Shown one piece after another: positions 35,118 to 47,485 of a DNA stretch of 64,000 nt. Below the pieces are notes generated by a model that had not been told where the DNA came from, did not search any database, and saw only the letters and a list, made by a program, of their open reading frames with translations. Position 1 is the first letter of the stretch, and each line of letters starts with the position of its first letter. The stretch spans positions 11,671,629 to 11,735,628 of the forward strand of contig NC_081546.1 of assembly GCF_901000735.1 (NCBI RefSeq), read 5' to 3'. The position numbers were made by a program, and so were the translations under genes. Source of the DNA: Corylus avellana. Its lineage: Eukaryota > Streptophyta > Magnoliopsida > Fagales > Betulaceae.

Positions 35118-35334
35118 GTGTGCGATCGATCGCACCACCAGAGAGGTTTTACTTGTAGTGAGTGCGATCGATCGCACTGCCTGGGCTTCAGCACGTAGTG
35201 CGATCGATCGCACCACCAGAGAGGTTTTACTTGTAGTGAGTGCGATCGATCGCACTATCAGGGGCTTCAGCACGTAGTGCGATCGATCGCACCACCAGAG
35301 AGGTTTTTACTTGCAGTGAGTGCGATCGATCGCA
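35118..35334. repeat. GATCGATC palindrome array 2 (six sites)
   Basis: Six exact copies of the 14-base palindrome TGCGATCGATCGCA. Two alternating spacers separate them, one containing CCACCAGAGAGGTTTTACTT and one containing GGGCTTCAGCACGTAG, for a compound period near 78 bases. The first spacer ends ACTTGTAGTGAG, which resembles the element's own terminus (CACTACAAG on the other strand). The array lies about 550 bases upstream of TNP2. Confidence 0.92.
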
Positions 35335-38300
35335 CTATCAGCTATCCCACAAACAAGTTAGTTTATGCTTTACTCCAATCAACACATATCTCTACAAACC
35401 CCACATTTATACAGGTAAACAATTAATGACATGGCTATACATGACCGTGTGTGCACCCACCCACCCGTGCATATGAATACATACACATAATTAACCATAT
35501 GTTACATCAAACTAATCAAATAATACAACATGGCTCTAGAATGTTAATTTATAGGTAATGTCATAAATTTTATTTTTCATATATCCTCCCCAATTTACAG
35601 TACTATTAATTACCCTGGCCATGAATAGTTAGGGGTGGCAACTTCTTGTGTTTCGAGTTCGGGTTGTGTTAAGGTATGCGTATAAGACTATACGGATTAA
35701 CGCTAAGTTTACACATTTAATTAAACGAGTCAAACTTTTTAATTATAACTCGCTAAATCCATGTTGAGTTTGTGTTGGGTTTGCAGGTCGTGTCATAAAT
35801 GAATGACCTTTATGAATGGGGATAATAAACAAAGTTTTAGATGTGTATTTTTCTTATTGCTTGTCTTGCATACTACACACTTTGTTCAAGAATGATCAAT
35901 TTCTCTCTTCTCTTCCTACATTGTTGCTCTTCATTTGGTGTGTGATCCATGACTCGGATTGCAACATTTGGTCACCGTTAATCCACGTACCTGTACCACA
36001 AATTATCTTGCGTCGGATTTGGAGCCAAATACTTGTTTTCATGTTACTTGTAAGGGAAGGGTGTTTCTTTTGTTATGTTTTTTATGTGATTGTTTTCAAC
36101 TATTTCTAAGTTGGTATCTTAGGGTCAGAGATGTAAATAGGTGCAACAGAATTAGTGGCAACCTTGGCTGTGGTTGAGCTTTTTGAGCGTCAGGTTATTT
36201 TTGGTACCCTTATCCACTATTTAGCTCTTCAATGATTATGGCTCACATATTTTATTGTCAAGTATGTGTACCCTATCATTAGCAACTTAAGATTATTGGC
36301 TCAAATATTTTATTTTTATTGTGTTTTCTTATGAAAAAAAATTGTAAGTAACATATTTTATTGTCAAGTACGCTGTTTCTCACTCTTTCAGGCACCATAA
36401 CTTTGAGGAAGACATCACTATAAAAATTGTCTTATTGAAACAGGGTCACTATTAATTTCAAGTCCCTAAGGACCTAGTCTCAAGATACTTAAACCCAGTT
36501 AGCAGACCAAGAGATCCATATAAAAGAGAAGTGCATCTTAAATCCTAGGTGATTAGTCCCTAATACCATAATGACACTAATCAAGCCACTTCTTGGCAAA
36601 TTAATTTATGGTGAGATTTCCACAGGCAGGTCCCCTACACGAGGGCGAGGGGTGTGTACATTGAAAAATATTCAAGAAGAAGCCTGAGATAGAACTAGGG
36701 CTGGCCGCTTAGATATGAGCTTCTGGAAACCATTTATTAATGAACTCCAAGTGCCGGATAGAAGATACTTGCAAGAACACAACAGTTGGTAGCAACTGAA
36801 AATTGTTCCAACCAATTGAATAGACAAAGATCACACTATGGCATTTACTACAACAACAACTACATAAAAAGAGATTTTTTGGGGATGGGGTTGGGGGAGG
36901 AGAAATGACAAATAATTTTCAAAATTAAAATTTTGTGGTATTATTAATTAGCTTATTAACCCAAAATTCATAGACTTATTGGTAGTACAATATCATTAAA
37001 GTGAGATAAAAGCCATACTTGACAATAAAAAAATCAATACCAATTTTGCATTACTTTGTTTGAATTTTCTAGTGTCAATGTAGATCGTGTTAAACGTTTT
37101 GGATGAACTATTTTCATTATTATGGCTATTGGGGCCTAATTGCTAGCTGGTTCGTTCAAGGGTGGAACTTATACTCTTACTATTTAATTTCATTGGTAAT
37201 TTTGAGTTATTGTTGAGTTTATTATTTGATTTTTTTGATGGACGCATGCTTAGGATCGAAGCAGAACCTTCTGATTTATATGCCAAATACTTGTTGCTTT
37301 AGCCAAATACTTGTTTTCATATATAATCACTATGGATGAGTATAAGAGTATATAGGTTAAATTTTGTCCGACCCTAAATTGTTAAGAGTATATAGGCAAC
37401 AAAATGAAGAGCAAAATTGAATAAATTTACACCCAACACAAGCTTGAAATGATCAAATATTAGCCTTCTACTATGTTTGAAAATATCCCAATACTAAAAA
37501 TCACAGGAAACAATGTAGAAACCGCAAAAATCAACCATTTTAGATGCAAAACTGCAACCCATGAACATTGCTGCTGCCCAATAGAAAGAGAAGAAGAGAG
37601 GAGAAACTCATACTGGAGAGAAAGCTGCAGGAGAGCGTTAAGTGCGCCAGAGTGAGAGCTGGCAGAGAGAGGTGCGCCGGAAAGAGAGCTGCCGGAGAGA
37701 GAACCTTGCGTCGGAGAACTGAGTGAGAGAGAGCGATCGAGAGAGAGAGTGAGAGTGAGAGTGAGTGCTGAATCCTGTATTTCCTCCGAAAATATGAACT
37801 GAGTGAGAGTGAGAGTGAGAGTGCTGCAGCTAAGGCACGTTTAGGGTATCATTTCATTGTTTTCCTCCGAAAATTTGAGCCCCCCACCAGTTTTTAGCAG
37901 ATGGCGGCAAATTATTTGGTGTAGCTCATTTAGTGGCTATTTGGGGCATTGTTCTTAAAAAAAAAAAAAAATTGACAAAAATATATATAAAAAAAGGCTC
38001 CAAAATAAATGAGAAAAATATAAAAAAACATTCACCAAGTTGTAATTTATTTTTTGAAAAAAATTTCGTTTTTTTTTTCAATTATTTTATTATTTATTTG
38101 TTAAAATAATAGGGGTATTATATGAATATTAAAAATAAGTGGCATTTTTATACAATTTGGTTGTTCGGGAGGCTACTTTAGTATCTTTTTATAATTTTCC
38201 AAAAAAAAAAATTATACTACCAATTTTTTAATTTTTATTTATTTATTTATTTGTAATTTTTCTCTTATAATATGTTTTTACTATTATAATATTAACTAAA

Positions 38301-38425
38301 AATTTCGGTTCATAAAATTTTTATGATAAAGATCATTAAGTTGATATTTCTCTTATAATTAGTTATAAAATAATACAAAATCAAAAGATAATATAAGATC
38401 AATATAACTAAGGCACTAAGATAAT
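35335..38425. other. CACTA interior, no gene supported
   Basis: AT-rich. A hAT-like left terminus (TAGGGGTGGCAACTTC) begins at 35630, with GGGTT/GTCGTGTCATAAATG motifs, but no right end was found. A GAGAGA-rich leader-like tract lies at 37570-37830. No coding sequence is called. Confidence 0.4.
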
Positions 38426-39480
38426 ATAAAAAGCTAATAGTTCAATTGAATGTTGGATTGAACCTTCAATTGAATGTTCGATTGAACCTTCAAGTGTATC
38501 TAGTTTGATCTATCAATTGATCATACCACAGTCAATGGAACTAATTCATTAGGATCGCTCGGATGTTTGATCGAACATTTAATCCTTTCACGATCAATCG
38601 AACTAATTCAGTACGATCGATCGGACATTTGATTCTATTATGATCAATCGAACTAATTCATTACTATCGATCAGATGTTTGATCGAAAGATTGATCCTAT
38701 CGTGATCAATCGAACTAATCTATTAAGATCGATCGGATGTTTGATTGATCATTTAATCATATCACGATCAATCGAACTAATTCATTATGATCAATCGGAT
38801 GTTTGATCAAACATTTGATCCCATTACGATCGATCAGACTAATATGTAATAGTATCGATCAGAATTGATTTTATCAAATGTTTGATTGAACCTTCAATCA
38901 TGTCAAGTTGTATTGATTGTATCCCGATCAATTTAAGTAATGCACTAATATAATATAAAATGCTTAGACTTCAATTCAATGTTCGATCGAACATTTAATT
39001 TGTTTGAATTTTGTTCGATCATTTGATCTTATCACGATCGATCGATCAAATGCACTAGGTAGGACCAAACGGATATTTGATCAAACCTTCAATTTCAATT
39101 GTTTCAATCATTTGATCTTATCACGATCAATCGAACTAATTCATTATGATTGATCGGATATTCGATCAAACCTTCAATTTCAATTGTTTCAATCATTTGA
39201 TCTTATCACGATCAATCGAACTAATTCATTATGATTGATCGGATATTCGATCAAACCTTCAATTTCAATTGTTTCAATAATTTGATCTTATCACGATCAA
39301 TCGAACTAATTCATTATGATTGATCGGATATTCGATCAAACCTTCAATTTAATTGTTTCAAGTTTCATCGATCATTTGATCCTATCATGATCGATTGAAC
39401 AAATGTACTATGATCAACCGGATGATTTGAATGAACCTTTAATTTCAATTGTTTCAATTTTGATTGTCACTTGATCCTAT
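38426..39480. repeat. degenerate tandem array, GATCAATCGAACTAATT units
   Basis: At least a dozen units containing GATCAATCGAACTAATTCAT and (G)ATCGGATNTTYGATC. Spacing is irregular, about 50-62 bases, in the first half. From 39125 to about 39360 it is regular at 85 bases, where three nearly identical copies occur. The units share CGATC/GATCG cores with the neighbouring palindrome arrays. Confidence 0.85.
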
Positions 39481-39590
39481 CATTTCATTGTATCACTATC
39501 AAAATTGTTGTACATTATTCAATAAAAATTAAAATAAAATTAAAAAAAAAAAAAAAAAATTCTGCCTCTCTTTTAACATTCTGTTACTAC

Positions 39591-39747
39591 GATCGATCGC
39601 ACATTGGTCACAGAAAGTACACGTTTGTACATTCTGTGACTGCGATCGATCGCACCCAAAGTGCGATCGATCGCAGTAACAGAGACAATTAACACGCCCA
39701 TGCCAAAGTGCGATCGATCGCACCATTATTGCGATCGATCGCACTCG
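39591..39747. repeat. GATCGATC palindrome array 3 (five sites)
   Basis: Five copies of TGCGATCGATCGCA (the first with A in the second position), with different spacers from the other arrays. One spacer is itself a near-palindrome (CAGAAAGTACACGTTTGTAC and onward). It lies about 430 bases upstream of the ORF at 40178. Confidence 0.9.
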
Positions 39748-40177
39748 GCCAGCACATATCACGTGACCTATTTGAGGTCACTTTCCCCCCACACCCACAT
39801 ATTTTTCTTCTCCCAAGCAACACCCACCTCCGGCACTCATCCACCGTTTCTCACCACTCCTCCACCGTTTTTCACCACCTCTACCACACAGCCACCTCAC
39901 GGTTCTCTTCTCTGGCAACCATACCAGGTATTTTTCACCACCTCTAATTTACACCCCATTCCCCATTCCCATCAACACCCCAACCCCGATTACTTCCCCA
40001 ACATTTTTTTTTTCTCATATTTCTGCAATTGTGGGTGTTCATCCACCCACATTGCTTTGTTGTGGTTGGATTTTGCTGTTTTTGCAGGGGGTTTTGAGCG
40101 GAGTTGCTTTGTTCTTCAATTTTAGCTATCTCTAGTGCACACCAAGTGTTTGTCAAAAGTCCCCAATCAACCTCATC

Positions 40178-42675
40178 ATACCAAGAGCTCGAGCTTCGTC
40201 CTCCCGAGGGTCCGATACCCAAGCCATTTGTCCCCCGCCCACTTTTGAGGGGCGGGAGCTGCTATTTGAGACCACCTTCGCCATTCGCGAAGACTTTCAA
40301 AATCTTGAGGCGACTCAATGGGCGGTCGCCGAGTTCAAGCGACGGGGGCTCAACAAGGTTTTCAAGCCGGTCACCACCACAGCCTACAGAAAATTGGTGA
40401 TCGAGTTCTATGCCAACCTGTCGCATGACTGCAACAACGTGGCGGCCCTCTCTTCCAAAGTGAAAGGCAAAGCTATTGACGTAACACGGGCCGACATTGC
40501 TGCTGCCCTTCAATGCAATCATGAGCACCCTCCAGAAGCCGCATGATAAGTGCTAAAATATTTATATTTTCAGCCCTTAACTTGCATGTTTTAATCCTTT
40601 GGTTTTGGTTAATTAGGACATTTTACTGCCTTTTTGTATTTTCTTTGTTTTATAGGCTTTTGGAAGAAAAGAAAGCATTTCTGGAAAAATTTCAAGCTTA
40701 AAGGGGCAAATTGGGAAGACCTAGAGGATATGGTTAAGCTTAACCAATCATGGTTAAAGTTTAATCAAATAAAGGAAAGGATTAATTCGAAATTTCTCAA
40801 TTTGAAGTCAAATCGGATTGGATGCAAAATTGGATTCTGAATACGTCTCAGTATTTTGACCATAACTTTCATCTCAGATATCCGATTGAGGTGATTCAAG
40901 CGGCATTGGAAAGCTAACTCAAACTACTACAATTCATTGTGAAATAGCATTTTCCCAATTCGGAGCGCCGCAAGGCCAAAATCATGCCGCAAGATAGGAC
41001 CGCAATTCTGGGCGAATCCTATTCCGATTTGGGCTTAGGTTTTCTTTAACCTAATTGGGCTTGGACTTAAATCTCCGAAATTCCTAGGATTACTAGGGCT
41101 TCTAAGACTCTCCTAAGCCATATAAATAGACCTCTAAGCCTCACAATTGAGGGGGGATCAGACGAAGACGCGCCGGGGGCGCCGTTCTTGGTTGCTTTCC
41201 GTGTTTTCTGGGTTTTTGTAGCTTGGAACTCGAATTCTTTTGTAAGTTTTTAATTTTAATGAAGTAATTTAGTTTCTTTATGATTTCTTTTGTCATGAGA
41301 GGTTAATTCTTCAACTAAGGTTGAAGATGAAGCCTCACCATTGATTAGTTTTATATTTTTATGTTTCGTTCGTACAAATCCGTCGTTTAATGTAATGTAT
41401 GTTCGTTTCAGTTCAATTATGTGACAAAATTGTGATTGATTGTTGTTTATAAATCGTGAAAATGTTGGATATTCGTTGTGTTTCATCCAACAGATACATC
41501 GAATGATTTGATTGAGACTTATATCCATTGTGATTTACGGATACAATGGATGATTTGATCTCAATTGGATATTCGTTGTGATTTGTAATAGAGATGGATT
41601 CATCGAATGATTCAATTGGTTTATAAAAAAACAATAGAACATATATATGGGGTTTAATTGTTTGTCGGATGCATGAATGAAAACATAAGAATGTATGCTT
41701 TGATTTGGTGAGGTGAATTCTAAAACCTTAGTCGTTTATCTTTTGATTATTTTTATTTTATTTAGTTTATGTTAGTTTATTTTCAAAGTCAAAATCATTC
41801 GGAACTAGGTTAAGATATAATTGATTTAGATAGAAATTAAATTTCACAAACACAATTCCCTGTGGATCGACCTCGCACTTGCACACACACTATATTGCAC
41901 ACGACTCGTGCGCTTGCGAGTACAATTAAATTTGTACATCACCGCACAACTTGCTGAGCAACCGGCCAGATTCTACGTGGCGGAAATCATTGAGGACATG
42001 TGCGATGGGCAATATGCCGATTCCCATCATAATGCCGGCAGCCGATCGAAGCTACCTCAACGGCTTTGGTTTGTGGACTCCATATTACACCGTAATGCTT
42101 TTCCCTTGGGGCACAAATCTCAGAGGCGGGATCAATTTCTTCAAACACTCTACGCCTTCCATAAAGATGCTTGGTACTCCATTCCCGACATAATTTGGAA
42201 TCAAATTCAGAAATTTTGGAATGGGGTGCATGTTGGAGGAGCGGAGTCCACACATTCATGGAGGTTGCCTTTCCCATACTTAATCTCGTACATCCTCCGG
42301 AAGAAAGGCATCAAGAGTACCGTAGCTGATGAGCCAGTCACTACTACTCCCATATTTGGCATTCGCCAATGGAACAAGAGCTTGTCCCACATGCCCCGGG
42401 GACCAGCACCTGGTGCTGAAGAGAGTGAGGCCGAGCCGATGGCCAAAGATGAACCTGAAGTTGAGCCAGAGGCATCTGAGGAGGAGGAACAAAACCGCTC
42501 ACTTATTGAAGAAATAGCGGGCCTTCGGAGAGAGTTGGCTGGCCAAAGAAAGGAGGCATCCAAAACTTTCAAATTGATGGACAAATGCCTAGGCACCTTA
42601 GAAGAATTGATGCAGTCCATTCTCACCCGGTTGCCACCGCCATCTGCAGGAGCATCATCTTCTAGACAGCAGTGA
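40178..42675 (+). pseudogene. 'putative plant transposon protein' ORF split by a solo LTR
   Basis: A plant transposon protein of the Transposase_32-like type, of unknown biochemical role. The first part (40178-40543) reads ELLFETTFAIREDFQ, then RKLVIEFYANLSHD and VTRADIAAALQC. The second part (41947-42675) continues in the same frame with QLAEQPARFYVAEI, LPQRLWFVDSILHR, an acidic stretch (EEEEQNRSLIEE), a C-terminal coiled coil and TGA after SSSRQQ. The frame is perfect once the 1398-base LTR and one copy of the CCGCA target duplication are set aside. The probable start is ATA at 40178 where ATG would be expected (PRARASSSRG follows), so the initiator may be lost. GC-rich compared with its surroundings. 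Confidence 0.75.
40544..41941 (+). mobile_element. solo LTR with 5-bp TSD CCGCA, Ty3-type
   Basis: Begins TGATAAGTGCTAAAATATTT and ends TTGTACATCA. CCGCA lies on both sides (40539-40543 and 41942-41946), and the interrupted reading frame rejoins exactly across it. A TATA-like CATATAAATAG lies near 41119, with a start-site-like stretch after it. The end region (CCCTGTGGATCGACCTCGCA) resembles Tat/Ogre-type Ty3 LTRs. No internal domain, so a solo LTR. The superfamily is inferred from end style only. Confidence 0.85.
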
Positions 42676-43086
42676 GCAGGGACCACCGTCTGGCTAAAGA
42701 CGTTAAACTTAGCGCTCATGGGAGGCACCCCATAGTTTACCCTTTTTATTTTGTTTAGTATGTTTTAAGTTAATCTTTTTATTTGTCTTTAGTTTTTTTT
42801 TCTTTTTATTTGTCATATCATATATATACACTATTAGATATGTCAAATTTAATATGAATTATGAAATGGGAATTAAGAATTAAGTTGTCATTCGGGGAAT
42901 TAAATCCCATTTGGTTAGGAATCATTTGGGGAATCCACTTAAAACTGAAGTCTTCAAATTAGTCCGAATGAAAACTTTATCCTCCAAATGAAACTCCTAA
43001 CCAAATGGCAAATATATACAAATTAAAATCTTTCTTTAGGAGTATGGAATTGAAATAGAAGAATTTTTCCTTTTTTTAAAAAAAAA

Positions 43087-43117
<31 letters not shown>

Positions 43118-43320
43118 GAAACAACTGTACATATGGATTATTAAGTGAAAGGGAGAGCTTTACTTTTACGGTTAAAATTTTATTTCGTTATATTTAACGG
43201 TGCATATTGTGTCACTTTATTTGAAAATTTTAAACAATGTAGTGATATATACACAATTTTAGTGGATGCTATTGGGCATCAAATTTTTTTTTTTTTTTTA
43301 TTTTATTTTATTTTTTTTCC
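42676..43320. other. downstream of the transposon ORF, no gene seen
   Basis: Includes TGGGAGGCACCCCATA near 42719, a motif often found just after such ORFs in plant retroelements, then AT-rich sequence with an AC/AT run near 43090. Confidence 0.4.
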
Positions 43321-43330
43321 TACCTACTCT

Positions 43331-44566
43331 TTAGGGTCGACAAAGTCGACCCTAAAGTCGACCCTAATACTTAGGTATTAGGGTCGACTTCAAAGTCAAC
43401 CCTAATGATCACTCTTCAGCGTCCACTTTTAGTGGACGCTATTGGTGATTAATATTATTATTTTTTATTTTTTTTAATTCCTCACACGCTCTTTAGGGTC
43501 GACTTTGTCGACCCTAATACTTAAGCATTAGGGTCGACTTTCGGAGTCGACCCTAATGATCACTCTTCAGCGTCCACTTTTAGTGGACGCTATTGGTGAT
43601 TAATATTATTTTTTTTTTATTTTTTTTAGTTCCTCCACACGCTCTTTAGGGTCGACTTTGTCGACCCCATTAGGTATTGTAATGAATTTAGAGTCGCACT
43701 CCAATGATCATTTTCGCCCACTTTTAGTGGACGCTATTGGTGAATAAATTTTTTATTTTATTTTTTTTTTTTAATTCCTCCACACGCCCTTTAGGGTCGA
43801 CTTTAGAGTCGACCCTAATGATCACTCTTCAGTGTCCACTTTGAGTGGACGCTATTGGTGAATAAAATTATTATTATTATTATTATTATTTTAATTCCTC
43901 CACACGCCCTTTAGGGTCGACTTTGTCGACCCTAATACTTAGGCATTAGGGTCGACTTGAGAGTCGACCCTAATGATCAATCTTCAGCGTCCACTATATT
44001 GGTGATTAATATTATTTTTTTTTTAATTTTTTTTTAATTCCTCCACACGCCCTTTAGAGTCGACCCTAATACTTAAAGTCGACCCTAATGATCAATCTTC
44101 AGCGTCCACTTTTAGTGGACGCTATTGGTGATTAATATTATTTTTTTTTTATTTTTTTTAATTCCTCTACACACTCTTTAGGGGTCGACTCCTTTGCTCT
44201 AATTCCAATACTTAGGCATTAAGTCAATCTCTAATGATCATCTTCACCAATTTTTAGTGGACGCTTATTGGTGATTAATATATTATTATTTTTTTTTTAC
44301 CCTCCTATTATCTTCTTTTAGGGTCTAATTTCTGTCTAACTAATATTTAGGGTATTAGCCTAATTTGAAAGAGCCTAATTCTAATGATCATCTTCGGCCC
44401 ACTTGCAGTACCTATTGGTGATACATATTTTTTATTTTTTTTTACCCTCCACACGCCCTTTAGGGTCGACTTTGTCGACCCTAATACTTAGGCATTAGGG
44501 TCTTGAGAGTCGACCCTAATGATCAATCTTCAGCGTCCACTTTTAGTGGACGCTATTGGTGATTAA

Positions 44567-44600
<34 letters not shown>

Positions 44601-44927
44601 TTTAATTCCTACACACTCTTTAGGGTCGACTTTGTCGACCCTAATAATTAGGCATTAGCCCCGACTTTGAAAGTAGACGCTAATGATCTTTTTCCCGCCT
44701 TTTGAATATTTCCCGCGAGAATATTAGGGTCGAGTTATTAGCGTCCACTGTAGAGTGGACGCTATTATTCATCTTTTGGGTCGGCTATTAGCGTCCACTT
44801 GGATGTGGACGCTAATACATAACTATTAGGGGCGACTTTCAAAAGTCACCCATAATAGTTGAGTATTAGGGGCGACTATAAAGTCGCCCCTAATAAGTCG
44901 CCCCTGATGAGTCAGTTTCTTGTAGTG
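43331..44927 (-). repeat. CACTA right subterminal repeats, tandem units
   Basis: About nine tandem units of 130-170 bases, each built as TTTAGGGTCGACTTTGTCGA, a second GTCGACCCTAATGATCA, then CAGCGTCCAC..GTGGACGCTATTGGTG and a T-rich tract. The final 200 bases switch to GGGGCGACT motifs and end TTTCTTGTAGTG. Units between about 44180 and 44450 are strongly degraded relative to their neighbours. Confidence 0.88.
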
Positions 44928-44930
44928 CCT

Positions 44931-46400
44931 TATTTTATTTTTACCTCTAGTCATTAATTAGAGTAATTAATTGTGTTGATTATATTTCAAGAGTTTTCCA
45001 TACATAAATTATTCAATAAATTAAGTATTATTAATGTCCGAATCAAATAAGGAAACATATAATATAAATGAAATTATAACATTTTTTAATTTTTTTTTCA
45101 CATCAACAATATTTTCTTTAAATTTTAAATTTTTTTACTCATGATTTTTAATAATTGAACTGTGTAAATATTAAAAGGGTTTTTCCTTTTTCTATTTTTT
45201 TTAATGAATTAAGTGTACGATTTTTCATAATTAATTCCTTTTGACCTTTCTTTTTAGTAACTCACGTGTCCATTTTTTTTTTAATTGTAAATTTTTTTTC
45301 TCATAATTTTTAATAATTGAACCGTGCAAATATTGAAAGGGTTTTTCCTTTCTCTATTTTTTTTAATGAATTAAGTGTACGATTTTTCCTTAATTAATTC
45401 CTTTTTATTAACTCACGTTTATCTCTCTCACCCTAAATCATGATTTTGTTTTAATAAATTAAGTGTCTTAATGCATTAATATCTCTCCTTTTATTAAAAC
45501 ACAATTTTTCCTTAATTAATTCATTTTGACCTTTCGTTTTATTAACTCACATTTATCTCTCTCACCCTAAATCACGTTGGTCTCTCTCACTCTAAATTCA
45601 CCCTCTCCTTCTACGGCAACAACGTTTCAAGACACTTTTCTATAGAAGTTGATGGTCACACAAAGTTTATTTGATCAGTTTTGACATTTCGTTTTATCAA
45701 CTCACATTTATCTCTCTCATCCTAAATTACGTCGGTCTCTCTCACTCTAAATTCACCCTCTCCTTCTATAATAACAACGTTTCAAAACACTTTTCTATAG
45801 AAGTTGACGGTTGCATAAAGTTTATTTGATCAGTTTCATAGAAATATATGTGACTCCGAACTATGATTAAGGTATGAGATATTCGAGATGAATGTATCTT
45901 TATACTTTTATGTATAAATTTTTAGCAATTGTGAATTAATTATCTTTAGTTTGTTTCCCTTTCTTTTTATTAACCCACGTTTATCTGTCTCACCCTAAAT
46001 CAGAATTTTTTTTTTTTTTTTTAATAAATTAAGTGTCTTAATGCATTAATATCTCACCCTTTATTAAAACACAATTTTTCCTTAATTAATTCCTTTTAAC
46101 CTTTCGTTTTATTAACTCACATTTATCTCTCTCACCCTAAATCACGTCGGTCTCTCTCACTCTAAATTCACTCTCTCCTTTTACGGCAACAACGTTTCAA
46201 AACACTTTTATATAGAAGTTGATGGTTGTACAAAGTTTATTTGATCAGTTTCATAAAAATATATGTGACTACGAACTATGATTAAAGTATGAAATATTCG
46301 AGATAAATGTATCTTTATGTTTTTATGTATAAATTTTTAGCAATTGTAAATTGATGATCTTTAGTTTGTTTCTTGAGAATTTTTTTTGTACCAAACACTA
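44931..46400. repeat. AT-rich direct repeats
   Basis: A segment containing TCTCTCACCCTAAATCACGT, CGGCAACAACGTTTCAA and TATAGAAGTTGATGG occurs about three times (near 45540-45680, 45700-45850, 46110-46280), with other shared blocks between. No coding sequence. It may be the interior of the Helitron-like element that ends at 47530. Confidence 0.6.
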
Positions 46401-47485
46401 TTTTAAATTAGAGATTAGGTAGAGATGAATATGTTTCCATTTTGTTTTGTGAAATTTTTTGTTCAGCATTTTTTTTTTTTTTTTCATTTGCTTTTTTGAA
46501 AGTTCAGAATTATGAGTTTTTATTTGTATTAAAATATAATAGGTATTACACCAAAAATATTAAAATTTTCCTGCTAATTTTATATTAATACTTTGATAAT
46601 CAAAATTCATGTTTTCTTGCCGCCTTTTTTTTTTTTTGTTTTTTTGCTTTTTATTTTAAACTACACATATGGGGATGAATTTAGGTTGTTTTAATTTATT
46701 TTTTTAAATTAAGGGAAGATTGAAATGATTTATTTGATTGCATTAAATATTGAGTGAAAGATTTTGTTATTTTTGTATCCATAATATATATATATATATA
46801 TATATATAAAAGACTTGTTATTTTGCTTTGTATTATTTTTTAAATGTCCAAAATTTTATGAGTTTTATTTGTGTTGAAATATAATAGGTATTACTCAAAA
46901 ACCTATTGGGTTTAGGGTTACTCTCAGTTTGGCTACCATTCTCAATATATTGTTATAGGGTTTAGGGTTACCCTTTTCTTATTTTTTGTTATAATTTATA
47001 TATTATTTTTCATTCAAATTTCTTATTGTTCTTTTGTAAATTTAATTGACTTTGTTGTTCGTTATGTTTTTTTGTATTCCAGTATTCTTTCTACGATTTT
47101 TTATCTCTTTCTTTGATAAAAGAAATAAAATTACTCCTATGAGAATAAATATTTTAATATATTTTATGGGTCTTATGATTTAAGGGTCTTATGTTTTAAC
47201 TCATTCCAGCTAGTTTTAAATTACACATACGAGAATTTTTTAATATGTTTTAATTTATATGGATTAAAACTAAAATTATATATGGTTCTTATGATAGTAT
47301 ATTTTTATATGATTTATATATTCATGCAAACTTATATGTAATTGTGTCACTATGTTCAACAATATACTGTTGAATAACCTTTTGTATTTTTTTTTTTATT
47401 GAAATAGGCATGATAAATTTTTTTACACAATTTTTTTGACCTATAATAAAAAATACAATAGAGATATGTTTTAAGTTTTAAAATC

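Larger units (their letters stand above)
18942..44927 (-). mobile_element. giant CACTA (En/Spm) transposon, about 26 kb as assembled
   Basis: The left end reads CACTACAAGAATTT at 18942. The right end is TTTCTTGTAGTG at 44927, so both termini are CACTACAAGAA. CCT lies immediately outside on both sides (18939-18941 and 44928-44930), the 3-base duplication expected of CACTA elements. Both ends carry the same subterminal motifs (TTAGGGGCGACT, TTAGCGTCCAC, GTGGACGCTAAT). The interior holds TNP2 and TNPA-like genes, a plant-transposon-protein ORF, palindrome arrays and host-gene fragments. No other terminus of this type was found inside. Removing the doubtful contig and the duplicated overlap near 20-27 kb would leave about 20.4 kb. 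Two adjacent or nested elements remain possible. Strand is given by the transposase genes. Confidence 0.7.

Noticed and set aside
36410..36425. CACTATAAAAATTG as another CACTA terminus
   Set aside because: It lacks the CACTACAAG form used by this family, has no subterminal repeats beside it and no partner end.
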